Positions 47,982 through 58,404 of a DNA stretch of 64,000 nt are shown here, piece by piece. This stretch comes from Sneathiella glossodoripedis JCM 23214. GTDB taxonomy: Bacteria > Pseudomonadota > Alphaproteobacteria > Sneathiellales > Sneathiellaceae. The position numbers were made by a program, and so were the translations under genes. The stretch is from NCBI RefSeq assembly GCF_000616095.1, contig NZ_BAMS01000003.1:1-64000 (forward strand), in the 5' to 3' direction. A model generated the notes under the pieces. That model made no database searches. It worked only from the letters and a program-made list of their open reading frames with translations, and was not told the DNA's origin. Within the stretch, counting starts at the first letter, position 1. Every line of letters starts with the position of its first letter.

Positions 47982-48557
47982 GTGAGCTTGCAGACAATTG
48001 ATGACAGAAAGCAGGCGCAGCGACGGGCAGCCCTTGAGACGCGTAACGGATTGTCGCCCGCAGAGGCGGCAGAGATGGCCGCGCAAAATTTCTGTGATGC
48101 CATTGCAGTGACCTCTTCAATGGTTGTGTCCGTCTATCTGCCCATTGGCAGCGAAATCAGAACAGGGCCGCTGTTTCGCAAACTTGAAGCAATAGGAGCG
48201 ACTTGCGCGCTTCCGGTTATTCTCAAACAAGATCAGGCATTGATATTTCGGGCCTTTTCATGTGGTGACCCACTAGAGGCAGGCGGTTTTGGAACGCGGG
48301 TCCCGCTGGCAAATCGCGGGGAGCTTTTGCCCGATATTGTGGTTACGCCCCTGCTTGCATTCGATGAGCAGGGCTTCCGTATGGGATATGGCGGGGGATT
48401 TTATGACCGGACCCTCGAAAAATTGCGGCAACTCAAAACCTGCATCGCCATCGGTTATGCCTATGAAGGGCAAAGAGTGGAAGAAGTCGTGACAGATCAG
48501 CATGATCAAAGACTGGACTGTGTCATCACAGAAGAAAAAGTGAGGAAGTTTACGTGA
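47982..48557 (+). CDS. 5-formyltetrahydrofolate cyclo-ligase
   Basis: This enzyme of 191 residues converts 5-formyltetrahydrofolate to 5,10-methenyl-THF, using ATP. Motifs are the N-terminal basic RRAALETRNGL, the substrate part VSVYLPIGSEI, and the C-terminal nucleotide/phosphate motif MGYGGGFYDRTL that defines the family. A GTG start at 47982 is used. The stop overlaps the next gene's GTG start by four bases. Placement directly after 6S RNA is the conserved ssrS–ygfA order. Confidence 0.92.
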   Translation: MSLQTIDDRKQAQRRAALETRNGLSPAEAAEMAAQNFCDAIAVTSSMVVSVYLPIGSEIRTGPLFRKLEAIGATCALPVILKQDQALIFRAFSCGDPLEAGGFGTRVPLANRGELLPDIVVTPLLAFDEQGFRMGYGGGFYDRTLEKLRQLKTCIAIGYAYEGQRVEEVVTDQHDQRLDCVITEEKVRKFT

Positions 48558-49372
48558 GAGTTCTGTATTGCGGTGATGTGGTTGGTCGCTCTGGCAGAGA
48601 AGTTGTCATGGAGCAGGTGCCTTTGCTGCGAAAATCCATGGCGCTGGATTTTGTTGTGGTAAATGGTGAAAATGCGGCGTCCGGATTTGGGATTACGGAA
48701 AAAATCTGTGAGGGTTTTTTTGAGGCCGGTGTTGATTGTATCGTTTTGGGTAATCACAGCTTCGATCAGAAAGAGATCATGACATTCATGGCCGAGGACA
48801 AACGGATTGTCCGGCCGGTCAATTATCCTGAGGGAACACCAGGACGCGGCGCCGCGGTTTATAAAACGCCGGCGGGCAAGACAATCTTGATTGTGCAGGT
48901 GATGGGGCGTGTGTTCATGGACCCGCTGGATGATCCCTTTAGCGGTGTCGACAGAATGCTCAATTCTGGCAAGCTGGGTCAGAAATACGATTTTATTCTG
49001 GTTGATATTCACGCGGAAGCGACGTCAGAGAAAATGGCCATGGGGCATTATTGCGACGGCAGGGCCACAGCCGTTGTGGGGAGCCATCAGCATGTGCCGA
49101 CAGCGGATGCGATGATCCTTCCCGGCGGCACTGCTTATCAGACGGATGCAGGCATGTGCGGGGATTACAATTCGGTCATCGGTATGGATAAAGAAGAGCC
49201 CTTGCGCCGCTTTACCAAAAAAATTTCGTCAAGCCGCTTTAACCCTGCGCTGGGGCCGGGAACATTATGCGGTATTTTTATTGAAAGTGACGACAATACT
49301 GGCCTTGCGAAGCGGATTGAGCCTGTGCGGGTCGGGGGGCGTTTGCATCAAACCCGAACAAAATTACAATAA
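48554..49372 (+). CDS. YmdB-like metallophosphoesterase (TIGR00282 family)
   Basis: A calcineurin-like metal-dependent phosphoesterase of 272 residues, of the YmdB type that hydrolyses 2',3'-cyclic nucleotides in Bacillus. Metal-binding motifs are GDVVGRSGRE at the N-terminus, VNGENAASGFG, LGNHSFDQKE, and DIHAEATSEK with VVGSHQHVPTAD. The usual GNHTWD reads GNHSFD. GTG start at 48554, overlapping the cyclo-ligase stop by four bases. Confidence 0.88.
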   Translation: MRVLYCGDVVGRSGREVVMEQVPLLRKSMALDFVVVNGENAASGFGITEKICEGFFEAGVDCIVLGNHSFDQKEIMTFMAEDKRIVRPVNYPEGTPGRGAAVYKTPAGKTILIVQVMGRVFMDPLDDPFSGVDRMLNSGKLGQKYDFILVDIHAEATSEKMAMGHYCDGRATAVVGSHQHVPTADAMILPGGTAYQTDAGMCGDYNSVIGMDKEEPLRRFTKKISSSRFNPALGPGTLCGIFIESDDNTGLAKRIEPVRVGGRLHQTRTKLQ

Positions 49373-49471
49373 ATTTTATCTAAATTAGTATATCTTGTTT
49401 GTATTTTTTTAACGGTACTGACCTATAAAATTCTTAAACCTATAGTATTATGTACTCCACCGGAGAGAATT

Positions 49472-51151
49472 TTGCCCCAGTCAGGCTCACATTATGAAGT
49501 CCTCGGTCGGCAGTCCAGTTCCTGGACTGTGCAACGTGTCTGCGACGATAAGCAAAGTGCAATCGATAGCGCATCCAGCCTTTTTAAAGAATTATCCCTG
49601 AAAGCTGTGAAGGTTCTGGAAGTGTCCTATGAGGGCGAGGAGCCGGGGTTCAAGGATAAGGAAGTGTATTTTGACGGGGAGCGTAACCCGCCAAAAATCT
49701 GGCAATTCAGACATTGAGCTGATTCAACCCATCTGCAAACAGGCATCAGATCTGTACCGACTGCGATCCCGACGGGCGATGTATAATCTGTTAAAGAACC
49801 CGCTCGGTGGCTGGAGGATATTGCCGCTTGAACTTTTATATCATGCCGAGAATTTGCAACGCCTGAATGATGCAGGGCAGATTTTGCAAGGGGCTGTACA
49901 AAAAGTTGCCATTTCACAGATTCCCAAAACCGGCCAAAAAGTAAATGAGCGAGTGCTTGAGCTGTATTCCTATGTAAATGAGGTGCTCAAAGAGCTGAAA
50001 AATCAGCGTCAGAAAGATGATTTCATTATCATTGAGGATGACAATCTTGAGGAGCTGTTTGAAGCGGCGAAAGAGACAAAAGATATAGAAGGCGCCTTTA
50101 TGACCGCCTTTTGCCGCTACCTTCACCCCCTGAAATCGCTGGATGAGAAATTTGAAAAAATTCTGCAGCTTATCGAGGATAATGATGATCCGGATGTGTT
50201 GGGTTTTTTGGACAAATTTCTGGCCGATTTCCTGCACGGAACTGATCGCGTCAAGACTTTGACAGGCGACAGTGAAAATCTTGGTGAGGGGATATTGCGT
50301 ATTCTGGATGTGGCGCTGGGTGAAGCGAAGCCGACCGCAGATAGCCATCCCAAATTACCGCGGATTGTTGAGCTGCTCAAACGGCGGCAGTTAGCGCAGA
50401 CGCAACAGGCTTTGGTTCACAAAGTGACAACCACCATCAAGGGGAATGCCTCTTTTGTTCGAAATGACCCGTTCAAGAGCGTTATGTATCATAAACGGAT
50501 ACTGGAACGGATGACGCTTAAAGATGGCTCTCACATCGGTGGGCAGGAAATCGCTGATGCGCTTAAAGTCAGGTGCGAGCGGCTGACCGGCAGTACCAGC
50601 ATCGCGGAGTTTCTGGCGGGTTTTGATGAGCCGCTGGATCGGGTGGACCGACTTGCCGATATCGCGTCAGGCTAATCGGTAACGCCAATATGCGGACAAT
50701 CGCCAATTACATACTGCCGATAATCGAGGCGCCTTATAGTGTGCAGCAGATAATTGATAGCGGTGCGGACAATGTGCTGACTTTAAAGAAGCTGTCGTCT
50801 TTACAGCGGAAAATTCGCCGGGCGGGATTTCAGGATTTCTTCGCGAGCCGAATGGCACTGCAACTGGATGAAATTGGCTTGCAGATTTATGAGGGAAAAG
50901 GTCTGGAGGGGCAATTTGTTCGGGATGTGCCAAACCAGATAGAACGAGGTTTGCAGCTTCTGCGTCTGGTAATGGAGGGCGCATTCAGTGAGCCCGAAGT
51001 GACAAACCGACTGCGTGCCTTTGCCAAATCATCCATTATGTCGGTGGATTTCATGGCGGCACTAAAGGAGCAGGCAGGCGGTGGGGCTGGAAATGCCAGT
51101 GTGCTGAAAGAATTCACAGAGCTGTTGCAACGGACAAGAATAGACAGATAG
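49472..51151 (+). CDS. Uncharacterised alphaproteobacterial protein, apparently one gene with two frame breaks
   Basis: I do not recognise a function. Three open segments abut: 49472–49717 (81 residues, SHYEVLGRQSSSWTVQR), 49629–50675 (containing ICKQASDLYRLRSRRAMY and a helical charged middle) and 50690–51151 (MRTIANYILPIIEAPY). The joins are frame breaks. The second, near 50668, is repaired by one extra base and gives DIASRLIGNANMRTIANY. The first, in 49660–49713, needs two more bases or one fewer, and its exact place is unclear. The whole would be about 560 residues, mostly helical, without signal peptide or membrane segment. The TTG start at 49472 follows GGAGAG. It lies directly upstream of yebC and downstream of the YmdB-like gene. 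Confidence 0.6.
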
Positions 51152-51337
51152 CTCACTTCCTGTTAGTCAAAGCGTTTAACATTCAATTAATTTGCCGGAT
51201 TGTCATTCAGGGCTTGGGCAAGCGTTAACTATGCGCTAAATATGGTGCTGGATCGTTTTGTAGCGCTGATCTTTCCCTGTTTGGGAAAGCCGGTGACGAG
51301 GAGGGGCGCGAGTTGCCCCAGTGTTTAAGAGAAGACT

Positions 51338-52090
51338 ATGGCTGGACATTCACAGTTTAAGAACATTATGCACCGCAAGGGTGCGCAGGATAAAAAAAGA
51401 GCGAAGATTTTCGCCAAGCATATTCGCGAGCTGACAGTTGCGGCGAAAACTGGATTGCCTGATCCGGATATGAACCCTCGCTTGAGAACTGCTATCGCAG
51501 CAGCGCGATCAGACAATATGCCCAAAGACAATATCGACCGGGCAATCAAGCGGGCCGCAGGTGATACAGAAGGCGGCAATTATGACGAAATCCGTTATGA
51601 GGGATATGGCCCCGGCGGCGTTGCAATGATTGTGGAAGCGCTGACAGATAACAAAAACCGGACAGCTGCTGAGGTGAGAGCCGCGTTTTCAAAATCCGGC
51701 GGATCGCTGGCGGAAACGGGTGCTGTTGGGTTCATGTTTGATCAGGTCGGCCAGATCATCTACACCGCAGAAGAAATTGAAGCGGATGCAATTTTTGAAG
51801 CGGCGCTGGAAGCCGGTGCGGAAAATGTAGAAAGTAGCGATGATGCTCACGAGATCACTTGCTCACGCGAGGATTTTAACGATGTGCAGAGCTCACTTGA
51901 AGAACAGTTTGGCACTCCGCAGGAAGCCGGTATCGTCTGGAAGCCAAATGTGACGGTAGAAGTTGAGACCGAGGACAAGGCCTCATCCGTTTTCAAGCTG
52001 GTGGACGCGCTTGAAGATAATGATGATGTGCAGCGGGTATTCGCCAATTTTGATATTCCAGATGATGTGATGGAAAAACTGGGCGATTAA
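51338..52090 (+). CDS. yebC: YebC/PmpR family DNA-binding protein
   Basis: This 250-residue protein is of the YebC family, which acts as a transcriptional regulator and, as shown for some members, helps ribosomes past polyproline. It starts [23 protein letters not shown] and contains [11 protein letters not shown]-type [33 protein letters not shown] and the characteristic [14 protein letters not shown]. Its normal place is just upstream of ruvC, as here, with 20 bp between. ATG start at 51338. Confidence 0.95.
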   Translation: MAGHSQFKNIMHRKGAQDKKRAKIFAKHIRELTVAAKTGLPDPDMNPRLRTAIAAARSDNMPKDNIDRAIKRAAGDTEGGNYDEIRYEGYGPGGVAMIVEALTDNKNRTAAEVRAAFSKSGGSLAETGAVGFMFDQVGQIIYTAEEIEADAIFEAALEAGAENVESSDDAHEITCSREDFNDVQSSLEEQFGTPQEAGIVWKPNVTVEVETEDKASSVFKLVDALEDNDDVQRVFANFDIPDDVMEKLGD

Positions 52091-52110
52091 GAGAGTAAAG
52101 GGTAGCCAGG

Positions 52111-52626
52111 ATGCGTTTGTTGGGCCTGGATCCCGGGCTGAGAAATACGGGTTGGGGCATAATTGAGGCGGAGGGAAATTCTCTTCGCCATCTTGCCAAT
52201 GGTGCCATAACGTCGGATGCATCCCTCGATCTGTCAAAGCGGTTGGTTCAGCTATATGAAGGGTTGGAGAAGGTCATTGGTGACTGGCAACCTGATGAGG
52301 CGGCTGTTGAAGAGACGTTCGTCAATAAAAACCCGGTTTCTACCCTGAAGCTTGGGCAGGCGCGCGGGGTTTCGTTGCTGGTACCGGCGCTTCATAACCT
52401 GCCGGTTACAGAATATGCACCCAATAAAATCAAGAAATCTGTTGTTGGTGCAGGGCATGCGGGCAAAGAACAAATCCATGTTATGGTTGGCATGCTGCTG
52501 CCCAAATGCAAAATCAGTAATGAGCATGCCGCTGATGCGCTGGCCGTTGCGATTTGTCACGCCCATTATGCAGGATCCAATCGGGCTTTAAAGGGGGCCA
52601 CATTTATGGCCGGGGGGTCTCATTGA
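52111..52626 (+). CDS. ruvC: Holliday-junction resolvase RuvC
   Basis: This endonuclease (171 residues) cuts Holliday junctions during recombination. RNase H-fold residues are Asp7 in GLDPGLRNTGWG, the Glu in AAVEETFVNKNP, and the C-terminal HAADALAVAICH. Its end overlaps the ruvA start by four bases. ATG start at 52111. Confidence 0.95.
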   Translation: MRLLGLDPGLRNTGWGIIEAEGNSLRHLANGAITSDASLDLSKRLVQLYEGLEKVIGDWQPDEAAVEETFVNKNPVSTLKLGQARGVSLLVPALHNLPVTEYAPNKIKKSVVGAGHAGKEQIHVMVGMLLPKCKISNEHAADALAVAICHAHYAGSNRALKGATFMAGGSH

Positions 52627-53252
52627 TTGCAAAACTGAGCGGAATACTCGACAGTGCCGGAGAAGACTGGTTCATTCTGGATGTGGGCGGTGTGGGGTAT
52701 TTGATATATGCCTCGGCACGGATGCTGAGAAATCTGCCAGCGACAGGGGAGGCCGTCTCCGTTCAGGTTGAGACCCATGTGCGCGAAGATCATATTCACC
52801 TTTATGGTTTTCAGACGTCTTCAGAGAAAGCCTGGTTCACACTTTTGCAGACCGTACAGGGCGTAGGTGCCAAAGTCGCCCTGGCCATTCTGTCCATTTA
52901 TTCTGGAGAGGAACTGACACAGATCGTTGCGTCGGCCGATAAGACCGCGCTCACCCGTGTCAGCGGGATCGGCCCCAAGGTTGCCGGGCGGATCACAGCG
53001 GAGCTTAAAGACAAGGTTGCCAAAATGGATCTGGGAGCGGCTGCCTTTACCGAGGGTGCCGCAAAGAGTAGCGCGAAAGCACAGGCATCCCCAAATCATG
53101 GAGCAGCCGGGGATGCGGTGTCCGCACTTGTGAATTTGGGATATAATCGCGCTGATGCTTTTGGGGCCGTTGCGACGGCGGGACGAAAGCTGGGAGCAGA
53201 GGCAACGGTTGAGCAGTTGATTACTGAAGGCCTTAAGGAGCTGGCCGCATGA
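52623..53252 (+). CDS. ruvA: Holliday-junction branch-migration protein RuvA
   Basis: This 209-residue protein tetramerises on Holliday junctions and loads RuvB. Motifs are the N-terminal [10 protein letters not shown], the helix-hairpin-helix [17 protein letters not shown] and [19 protein letters not shown], and the C-terminal RuvB-binding [13 protein letters not shown]. The TTG start at 52623 is supported by the family start and by overlap with the ruvC stop (TTGA); the open frame upstream is not used. Confidence 0.93.
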   Translation: MIAKLSGILDSAGEDWFILDVGGVGYLIYASARMLRNLPATGEAVSVQVETHVREDHIHLYGFQTSSEKAWFTLLQTVQGVGAKVALAILSIYSGEELTQIVASADKTALTRVSGIGPKVAGRITAELKDKVAKMDLGAAAFTEGAAKSSAKAQASPNHGAAGDAVSALVNLGYNRADAFGAVATAGRKLGAEATVEQLITEGLKELAA

Positions 53253-54294
53253 CAGAAGACAGACTTGTATCGTCGTTGCAGCAGGATCTGGATGATAACG
53301 AGCGTCATTTGCGCCCTCAGGTCTTGGGTGATTTCATCGGGCAGCGACAGGTGCGTGAAAATCTGAACGTTTTTATTCAGGCTGCGAAAGCGCGTGGGGA
53401 TGCGTTGGATCATGTTATGTTTTTCGGACCACCGGGCTTGGTAAGACGACCCTATCGCAGATTGTTGCGCGCGAACTTGGCGTGAATTTCAGGGCGACCG
53501 CGGGGCCTGTGATCACCAAGGCGGGTGATCTTGCAGCCTTGCTCACAAATCTTGAAGAAAATGATGTTCTGTTTATTGATGAAATTCATCGTCTGTCACC
53601 GGCGGTAGAAGAAATTCTATACCCGGCGATGGAGGATTTTCATCTTGATCTGATCATCGGGGAGGGACCAGCGGCGAGATCCGTGCGGATCGATCTGCCC
53701 CCCTTTACTCTGGTTGGGGCGACAACACGTTCGGGGTTAATCACAACACCACTTCGCGAACGCTTTGGTATTCCGCTTCGGATGAATTTCTATGAGCCGG
53801 ACGAATTACAACTGATTGTCTCTCGCGGTGCGCGCGTGCTGGGATTCGAGCTTAGTGAAGACGGTGCGGCAGAAATTGCGCGGCGTAGCCGTGGCACGCC
53901 AAGGGTGGCAGGAAGGTTGCTTCGGCGGGTTCGGGATTTTTCCGCGGTAGAAGGCCATGCGGTGGTTACAGCGCGTGAAGCGGACAGGGCGCTTAACCGT
54001 CTGGAAGTGGATGCGCGGGGGTTGGATGCCATGGATCGGCGCTATCTTCGCAAAATTGCCGAGGATTTTTCAGGCGGGCCTGTCGGAGTGGAGACGCTTT
54101 CAGCATCCCTGTCAGAGCCACGCGACGCCATTGAGGATATTATCGAGCCCTATCTTATTCAGCAGGGGTTGTTGCAACGGACGCCGCGCGGGCGCTTGCT
54201 CACCAAAGCGGCATTTGATCATCTGGGCCTTTTCTTTCCCAAGGAAATTTCCCGGCAACTGGATATGATGAAAGGGTTGCCGGGTGACGAATAA
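53249..54294 (+). CDS. ruvB: Holliday-junction helicase RuvB, one frameshift
   Basis: This AAA+ motor drives branch migration. The frame is lost in the Walker A motif at 53434–53437: one extra G or C gives FFGPPGLGKTTL instead of [10 protein letters not shown]. Then follow [16 protein letters not shown], Walker [13 protein letters not shown], sensor [10 protein letters not shown] and the winged-helix GVETLSASL. Repaired length is about 348 residues, normal. Start ATG overlaps ruvA by four bases. As a gene with otherwise perfect conservation, the break is best explained as a sequence error. Confidence 0.93.
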
Positions 54295-54757
54295 GCAGCA
54301 CATGCTGGGTCACTTTGATGTGACCGAAGAGGGCGAGACTTGCCATGTTTTTCCTGTGCAGATTTATTGGGAAGATACGGACGCGGGCGGAATTGTTTAT
54401 CACGCCAATTATCTGAAATTTACGGAACGTGCGCGAAGTGATCTGCTGCGCGGGATCGGCATTGATCAGCCGAAAATGATGACGGAGCATGGTCAGAATT
54501 TTGTGGTTCGCGATAGTGCGATCGAATTTTTAAAACCCGCCCATCTGGACGAGACCCTTCGGGTTCGCACAACTTTGCTGGAGCTCAAATCCGCTTCCTT
54601 GCGATTGCAGCAGGATATCTTCAGAGGGGAAGAGTTGCTGATAAAAAGCAGGGTGCGTGTCGCGTGCTTGCAGAAAAACGGACGACCTGCCCGTTTTTTG
54701 CCTCAAATCAAAGATAGTTTTGCCTCACTAGTGAACAGGTCAGGAGCAACGGTGTAA
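54284..54757 (+). CDS. ybgC: YbgC-type acyl-CoA thioesterase of the Tol–Pal cluster
   Basis: A hotdog-fold thioesterase of 157 residues, which in Proteobacteria heads the tol–pal operon and acts on acyl-CoA or acyl carrier proteins. The motif [19 protein letters not shown] contains the catalytic Asp and Tyr/His context. A GTG start at 54284 overlaps the ruvB end by eleven bases; an ATG at 54302 is a possible alternative, and either retains the domain. It is followed by tolQ after two bases. Confidence 0.93.
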   Translation: MTNKQHMLGHFDVTEEGETCHVFPVQIYWEDTDAGGIVYHANYLKFTERARSDLLRGIGIDQPKMMTEHGQNFVVRDSAIEFLKPAHLDETLRVRTTLLELKSASLRLQQDIFRGEELLIKSRVRVACLQKNGRPARFLPQIKDSFASLVNRSGATV

Positions 54758-54759
54758 GA

Positions 54760-55479
54760 ATGGAAGAAAACGCAGTAACTGTTGGTGGACAACTGGGAGC
54801 CTTAAGTCACGATTTGTCGATGTTTGATCTCTTCCTGCAGGCGGACATTGTTGTACAGCTTGTTATGATCACGCTTATTCTGGCGTCATTCTGGAGCTGG
54901 GCCATTATTATCGACAAAATCATTCGCTTCCGGCGCGTAACTGCTGATTCAGATGATTTCGAGCAGGATTTCTGGTCGGGTGGCAATCTTGAAGATTTGT
55001 ACAAGCGTGTTGGCTCTAGCCCGGACAACCCGCTTGCAATGCTGTTTTCGACAGCCATGCGCGAGTGGCTAAGATCAACTGAAAACGGCATTGATGTTCA
55101 CGCTCACACCGGTTTGCAGGCCCGCATTCATCAGGTGATGCGCGTTGCCATTGATCGTGAGGTCGAGCGTTTGGAAAAATATATGGGGTTTTTGGCGACA
55201 GTGGGTTCAACGGCCACGTTTTTGGGGCTGTTTGGAACTGTCTGGGGGATCATGAACAGTTTCCAGGCGATTGCCGCGACCAAAGACACCAGCCTGGCTG
55301 TCGTTGCCCCGGGTATTGCTGAGGCACTGTTTGCGACCGCATTGGGGCTGGTCGCTGCTATTCCGGCTGTGATTGCCTATAACAAGTTCACCAATGATCT
55401 GCAGCGGATCATTACCCGCCTTGAAGGATTTGCAGGCGAATTTTCCGCGATCCTGTCCCGGCAACTGGACCTTGGGTAA
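54760..55479 (+). CDS. tolQ: Tol–Pal system proton-channel protein TolQ
   Basis: This inner-membrane protein of 239 residues forms, with TolR, the proton channel that energises TolA for outer-membrane constriction at division. It has three membrane segments: VIVQLVMITLILASFWSWAI near residue 30, and the pair near residues 140 and 175 with GSTATFLGLFGTVWGIMNSF and GIAEALFATALGLVAAIPAV. Length and order fit TolQ. It is separated from tolR by five bases. Confidence 0.95.
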   Translation: MEENAVTVGGQLGALSHDLSMFDLFLQADIVVQLVMITLILASFWSWAIIIDKIIRFRRVTADSDDFEQDFWSGGNLEDLYKRVGSSPDNPLAMLFSTAMREWLRSTENGIDVHAHTGLQARIHQVMRVAIDREVERLEKYMGFLATVGSTATFLGLFGTVWGIMNSFQAIAATKDTSLAVVAPGIAEALFATALGLVAAIPAVIAYNKFTNDLQRIITRLEGFAGEFSAILSRQLDLG

Positions 55480-55484
55480 TCGTC

Positions 55485-55946
55485 ATGAATAGCAACGATT
55501 ACAACGCTTTTACGGGTAAGGGCCGCAAGCGGCGTCATCAGTCCATGTCGGAAATCAATGTGACGCCATTTGTCGATGTGATGCTGGTGCTGTTGATTGT
55601 GTTTATGGTGACAGCGCCGCTTTTGACGGTCGGTGTGCCACTGGAACTGCCCGAGACAAAATCCAAAACCGTACAGGGAAATGACGAACCGCTTGTTATC
55701 AGTGTGGATCGCGAGGGGCGTGTTTATCTGGAAGATGTTGAGATTGGTGTTGATGGACTTGTTGAGAAATTACAAGCCGTAACGGGAGCCAAGCAGGACC
55801 AGCGCATTTTTGTGCGCGGTGACAGGGATGTCAATTATGGCCGGGTGTTGCAGGTTATGGGGGAAATCCATGACGCCGGCTTTACCCGTGTTGCAATGGT
55901 TTCCGCAGGCTTGCCGAAATATACGCCAAAAGAGCAGAGCAAATAG
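55485..55946 (+). CDS. tolR: Tol–Pal system protein TolR
   Basis: The partner of TolQ (153 residues): a single membrane helix with the essential Asp in NVTPFVDVMLVLLIVFMVTA, followed by the periplasmic domain containing KTVQGNDEPLVISVDREG and the RVLQVMGEIHDAGFTRVAMV end typical of ExbD/TolR. Start ATG at 55485; the gene is followed closely by tolA. Confidence 0.95.
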   Translation: MNSNDYNAFTGKGRKRRHQSMSEINVTPFVDVMLVLLIVFMVTAPLLTVGVPLELPETKSKTVQGNDEPLVISVDREGRVYLEDVEIGVDGLVEKLQAVTGAKQDQRIFVRGDRDVNYGRVLQVMGEIHDAGFTRVAMVSAGLPKYTPKEQSK

Positions 55947-55964
55947 GCAGGAAGCAGTTTGCAC

Positions 55965-56924
55965 ATGAAGGTTTCCGCGCTCATATCAGCAGCCATACAT
56001 CTGATCATAATGATCCTGATGTATACCGGTTTGCCAATTTTCAGGGATCCTGAGATCCTTGAAGAGAGCACCATCATTGAAGTTGATATTGTCGAGATCG
56101 CGGATATCACCAATCTTCCGAAACCTGCGCCTGAGCCTGAAGAAGAGAAAAAACCGGAGCCTGAACCGGAACCCAAGCCAGAGCCAAAGCCAGAGCCAGA
56201 GCCTAAACCGGAGCCCGCGCCAACACCACCAGAGCCGCCCAAGCCAGAGCCAGCCCCGACACCACCGCCGCCACCAGAGCCCGAACCTGAACCAGAGCCT
56301 GAACCTGCTCCGGAGCCAGAACCGGAACCGGAGCCAGCTCCAAAAGTAGAGGATAAGCCAAGTGAGGTCCCAACGCCGCGCTTGAAGCCAAAACCCAAAC
56401 CTGCACCCAAGCCGGAGCCAAAGCCGGAGAAGAAGGTTGTAGAAAAGCCCAAGAAAGAAGAGAAAAAATTCGACTTGAGCCGGATTTCCGCGCTGTTGGA
56501 CAAGAAAAAGAAGGAAGCTGCACCAAAGGCGCCTGAGCAGAGTGACACAAAAAAGTCTCAATCTGCTGAGAAAGTGCCGAACTCGTCGACCAGAGGGGGG
56601 GATTTGTCGCTTCCTTTGAGCTTGAGTGAAAAAGATGCGTTCAAGCGTCAGGTTCAGAAATGCTGGAACCCGCCAACGGGCAGTGTCAATGCAGAGGATC
56701 TGATTGTGACGGTGAAAATCGAATTGAACCGTGAAGGTAAGGTGCAGGGGACACCCGAGGTCATAAGGCCAACATCCTTCAGGACACGGTTTGAAAAAAT
56801 TGCGGCTGAGAGTGCGGTTCGGGCAGTGCTGCAGTGTCAGTCCTACAGCTTGCCGATTGACAAATATGATCGTTGGCGCGAGATAACATTAAACTTTGAT
56901 CCAAGGGAGATGTTTGGACAATGA
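55965..56924 (+). CDS. tolA: Tol–Pal system protein TolA with a proline-rich linker
   Basis: TolA spans the periplasm and links TolQR to Pal and TolB. The protein of about 319 residues has an N-terminal membrane segment ([16 protein letters not shown]), a long low-complexity middle of [10 protein letters not shown] and PEPAP repeats (about residues 45–165) and a C-terminal TolA domain with [12 protein letters not shown] and [14 protein letters not shown]. In E. coli the middle is an Ala/Lys helix; the TonB-like extended Pro form here is notable. The ATG at 55965 has AGGAAG ten bases upstream; a TTG at 55959 is the alternative. It overlaps tolB by four bases. Confidence 0.92.
   Translation: MKVSALISAAIHLIIMILMYTGLPIFRDPEILEESTIIEVDIVEIADITNLPKPAPEPEEEKKPEPEPEPKPEPKPEPEPKPEPAPTPPEPPKPEPAPTPPPPPEPEPEPEPEPAPEPEPEPEPAPKVEDKPSEVPTPRLKPKPKPAPKPEPKPEKKVVEKPKKEEKKFDLSRISALLDKKKKEAAPKAPEQSDTKKSQSAEKVPNSSTRGGDLSLPLSLSEKDAFKRQVQKCWNPPTGSVNAEDLIVTVKIELNREGKVQGTPEVIRPTSFRTRFEKIAAESAVRAVLQCQSYSLPIDKYDRWREITLNFDPREMFGQ
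56140..56350 (+). repeat. tolA: Low-complexity GAGCC/CCAGAG repeats in tolA
   Basis: Irregular tandem words such as GAGCCAGAGCC and CCGGAGCC code the [10 protein letters not shown] linker of TolA. The units vary in length and are not strictly periodic. It is a coding repeat, liable to change length by slippage. Confidence 0.75.
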
Positions 56925-58273
56925 AACGACGGATAAGCGATCTGGCCATGACTGCAAGATTTTGGGTTATGGCAGTTCTTCTGGTGGTGATGGCGACAGG
57001 CCCCGCCAGATCCGAGCTTGTTATCGATATTACGCAAGGCAATATTCAGCCGCTTCCGATTGCAATTACCAATTTCTATAGCGAAACAGAGGTTGCAACC
57101 ATTGTCGGGCAGAAAATTTCCGATGTCATTCGGGCCGATCTTGAGCGGTCAGGCTTGTTCAAGCCCATAAATCCGAAGGCCTTTCTTGAAAAAACATCTG
57201 ACATTAACGCTATTCCCGTCTTTTCGAACTGGCGAAAAATTGATGCGCAAGGCTTGGCTATTGGGCGTGTTCAGGCATTGCCAGATGGACAGATCAAAGT
57301 GCAATTTCGCTTGTATGATGTGTTTTCAGAGCAGTATCTCACCGGACAGGAGCTTACTGCGCAACCAACCAATTGGCGCCGGATTGCTCACAAAGTTGCG
57401 GATGCGATCTATAAAAGGCTGACGGGCGAGGATGGATATTTTGATACCAGAATTGTTTATGTGTCCGAAAGTGGGCCTGCAAATCGCCGGGTCAAACGTC
57501 TTGCCATCATGGATCAGGATGGGGAGCGTCACCAGTTTTTGACCAATGGGGATAATCTTGTTCTAACGCCCCGCTTTTCTCCCAGTCAGCAGGAAATTAC
57601 GTATCTGTCTTATTTCAATAGAAAGCCGCGGGTTTATCTTTTGAATATTGATACTAACCAGCAGGAAGTGCTGGGAGAGTTTCCGGGAATGACATTTGCA
57701 CCCAGATTTTCACCATCAGGCAATCAGGTGGTGATGAGCATGGCGGAAAATGGCAATTCGGATATTTATCTGATGGATTTGCGAACCCGAGCCATCAAAC
57801 GCTTGACCAAGCACCCGGGCATTGACACGGCGCCTTCCTTTTCCCCGGATGGCACACAGATCACGTTTGAATCTGATCGAGGGGGGCGACAGCAGCTTTA
57901 TGTCATGAATTCTGATGGGAGTAACCCCAAGCGGATCAGCTTCGGACGTGGCAATTATGGCACACCTGTGTGGTCACCACGGGGGGATCTGATCGCGTTC
58001 ACCAAGCTGACGGGAGGCAAGTTTTCTATTGGCGTTATGCGCACGGATGGCTCACAAGAGCGGATTTTGACCGAAGGTTTTCATAATGAGGGGCCATCAT
58101 GGGCGCCTAATGGACGTGTTCTTGTGTTTTTCAGGCAAATTCCGGGCAAAGGAAAAAATGCACAGGACAAAGTTCGCTTGTGGTCTATAGACTTAACAGG
58201 CTATAACGAAAGAGAAGTGCTTACTCCAAGAGATGGTTCCGATCCGGCGTGGTCGCCCTTGATTCTGGATTAG
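56921..58273 (+). CDS. tolB: Tol–Pal system beta-propeller protein TolB
   Basis: TolB (450 residues) is a periplasmic beta-propeller that binds Pal and outer-membrane proteins. It has a signal peptide ([16 protein letters not shown], cleaved before ELVIDIT), an N-terminal domain to about residue 170, and then repeated propeller blades. The repeats are of the type [34 protein letters not shown] and [13 protein letters not shown]. The length is normal. The start overlaps the tolA stop (ATGA). Confidence 0.95.
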   Translation: MKRRISDLAMTARFWVMAVLLVVMATGPARSELVIDITQGNIQPLPIAITNFYSETEVATIVGQKISDVIRADLERSGLFKPINPKAFLEKTSDINAIPVFSNWRKIDAQGLAIGRVQALPDGQIKVQFRLYDVFSEQYLTGQELTAQPTNWRRIAHKVADAIYKRLTGEDGYFDTRIVYVSESGPANRRVKRLAIMDQDGERHQFLTNGDNLVLTPRFSPSQQEITYLSYFNRKPRVYLLNIDTNQQEVLGEFPGMTFAPRFSPSGNQVVMSMAENGNSDIYLMDLRTRAIKRLTKHPGIDTAPSFSPDGTQITFESDRGGRQQLYVMNSDGSNPKRISFGRGNYGTPVWSPRGDLIAFTKLTGGKFSIGVMRTDGSQERILTEGFHNEGPSWAPNGRVLVFFRQIPGKGKNAQDKVRLWSIDLTGYNEREVLTPRDGSDPAWSPLILD

Positions 58274-58404
58274 AGCAAACGTATAGTGGTACAAATTTTT
58301 TCGGGGGGTTTATCCAGTTTAGCAGCATCCAATACGACTGTATTGACATGACTTTACCAGATATACCCAAAAATATGAATTTCCATAGCATGGGAGTTAA
58401 GTAA

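Noticed and set aside
56140-56350. Repeats in tolA considered as a CRISPR or tandem-repeat locus
   Set aside because: Units are short, irregular and coding, with no unique spacers; no CRISPR array or cas gene is present in the window.
55835-56561. Minus-strand open frames of 190–237 residues, one Gly/Ser-repeat rich, opposite tolA
   Set aside because: They mirror the PEPEP repeat codons of TolA; the plus strand has an intact tol operon with overlapping genes.
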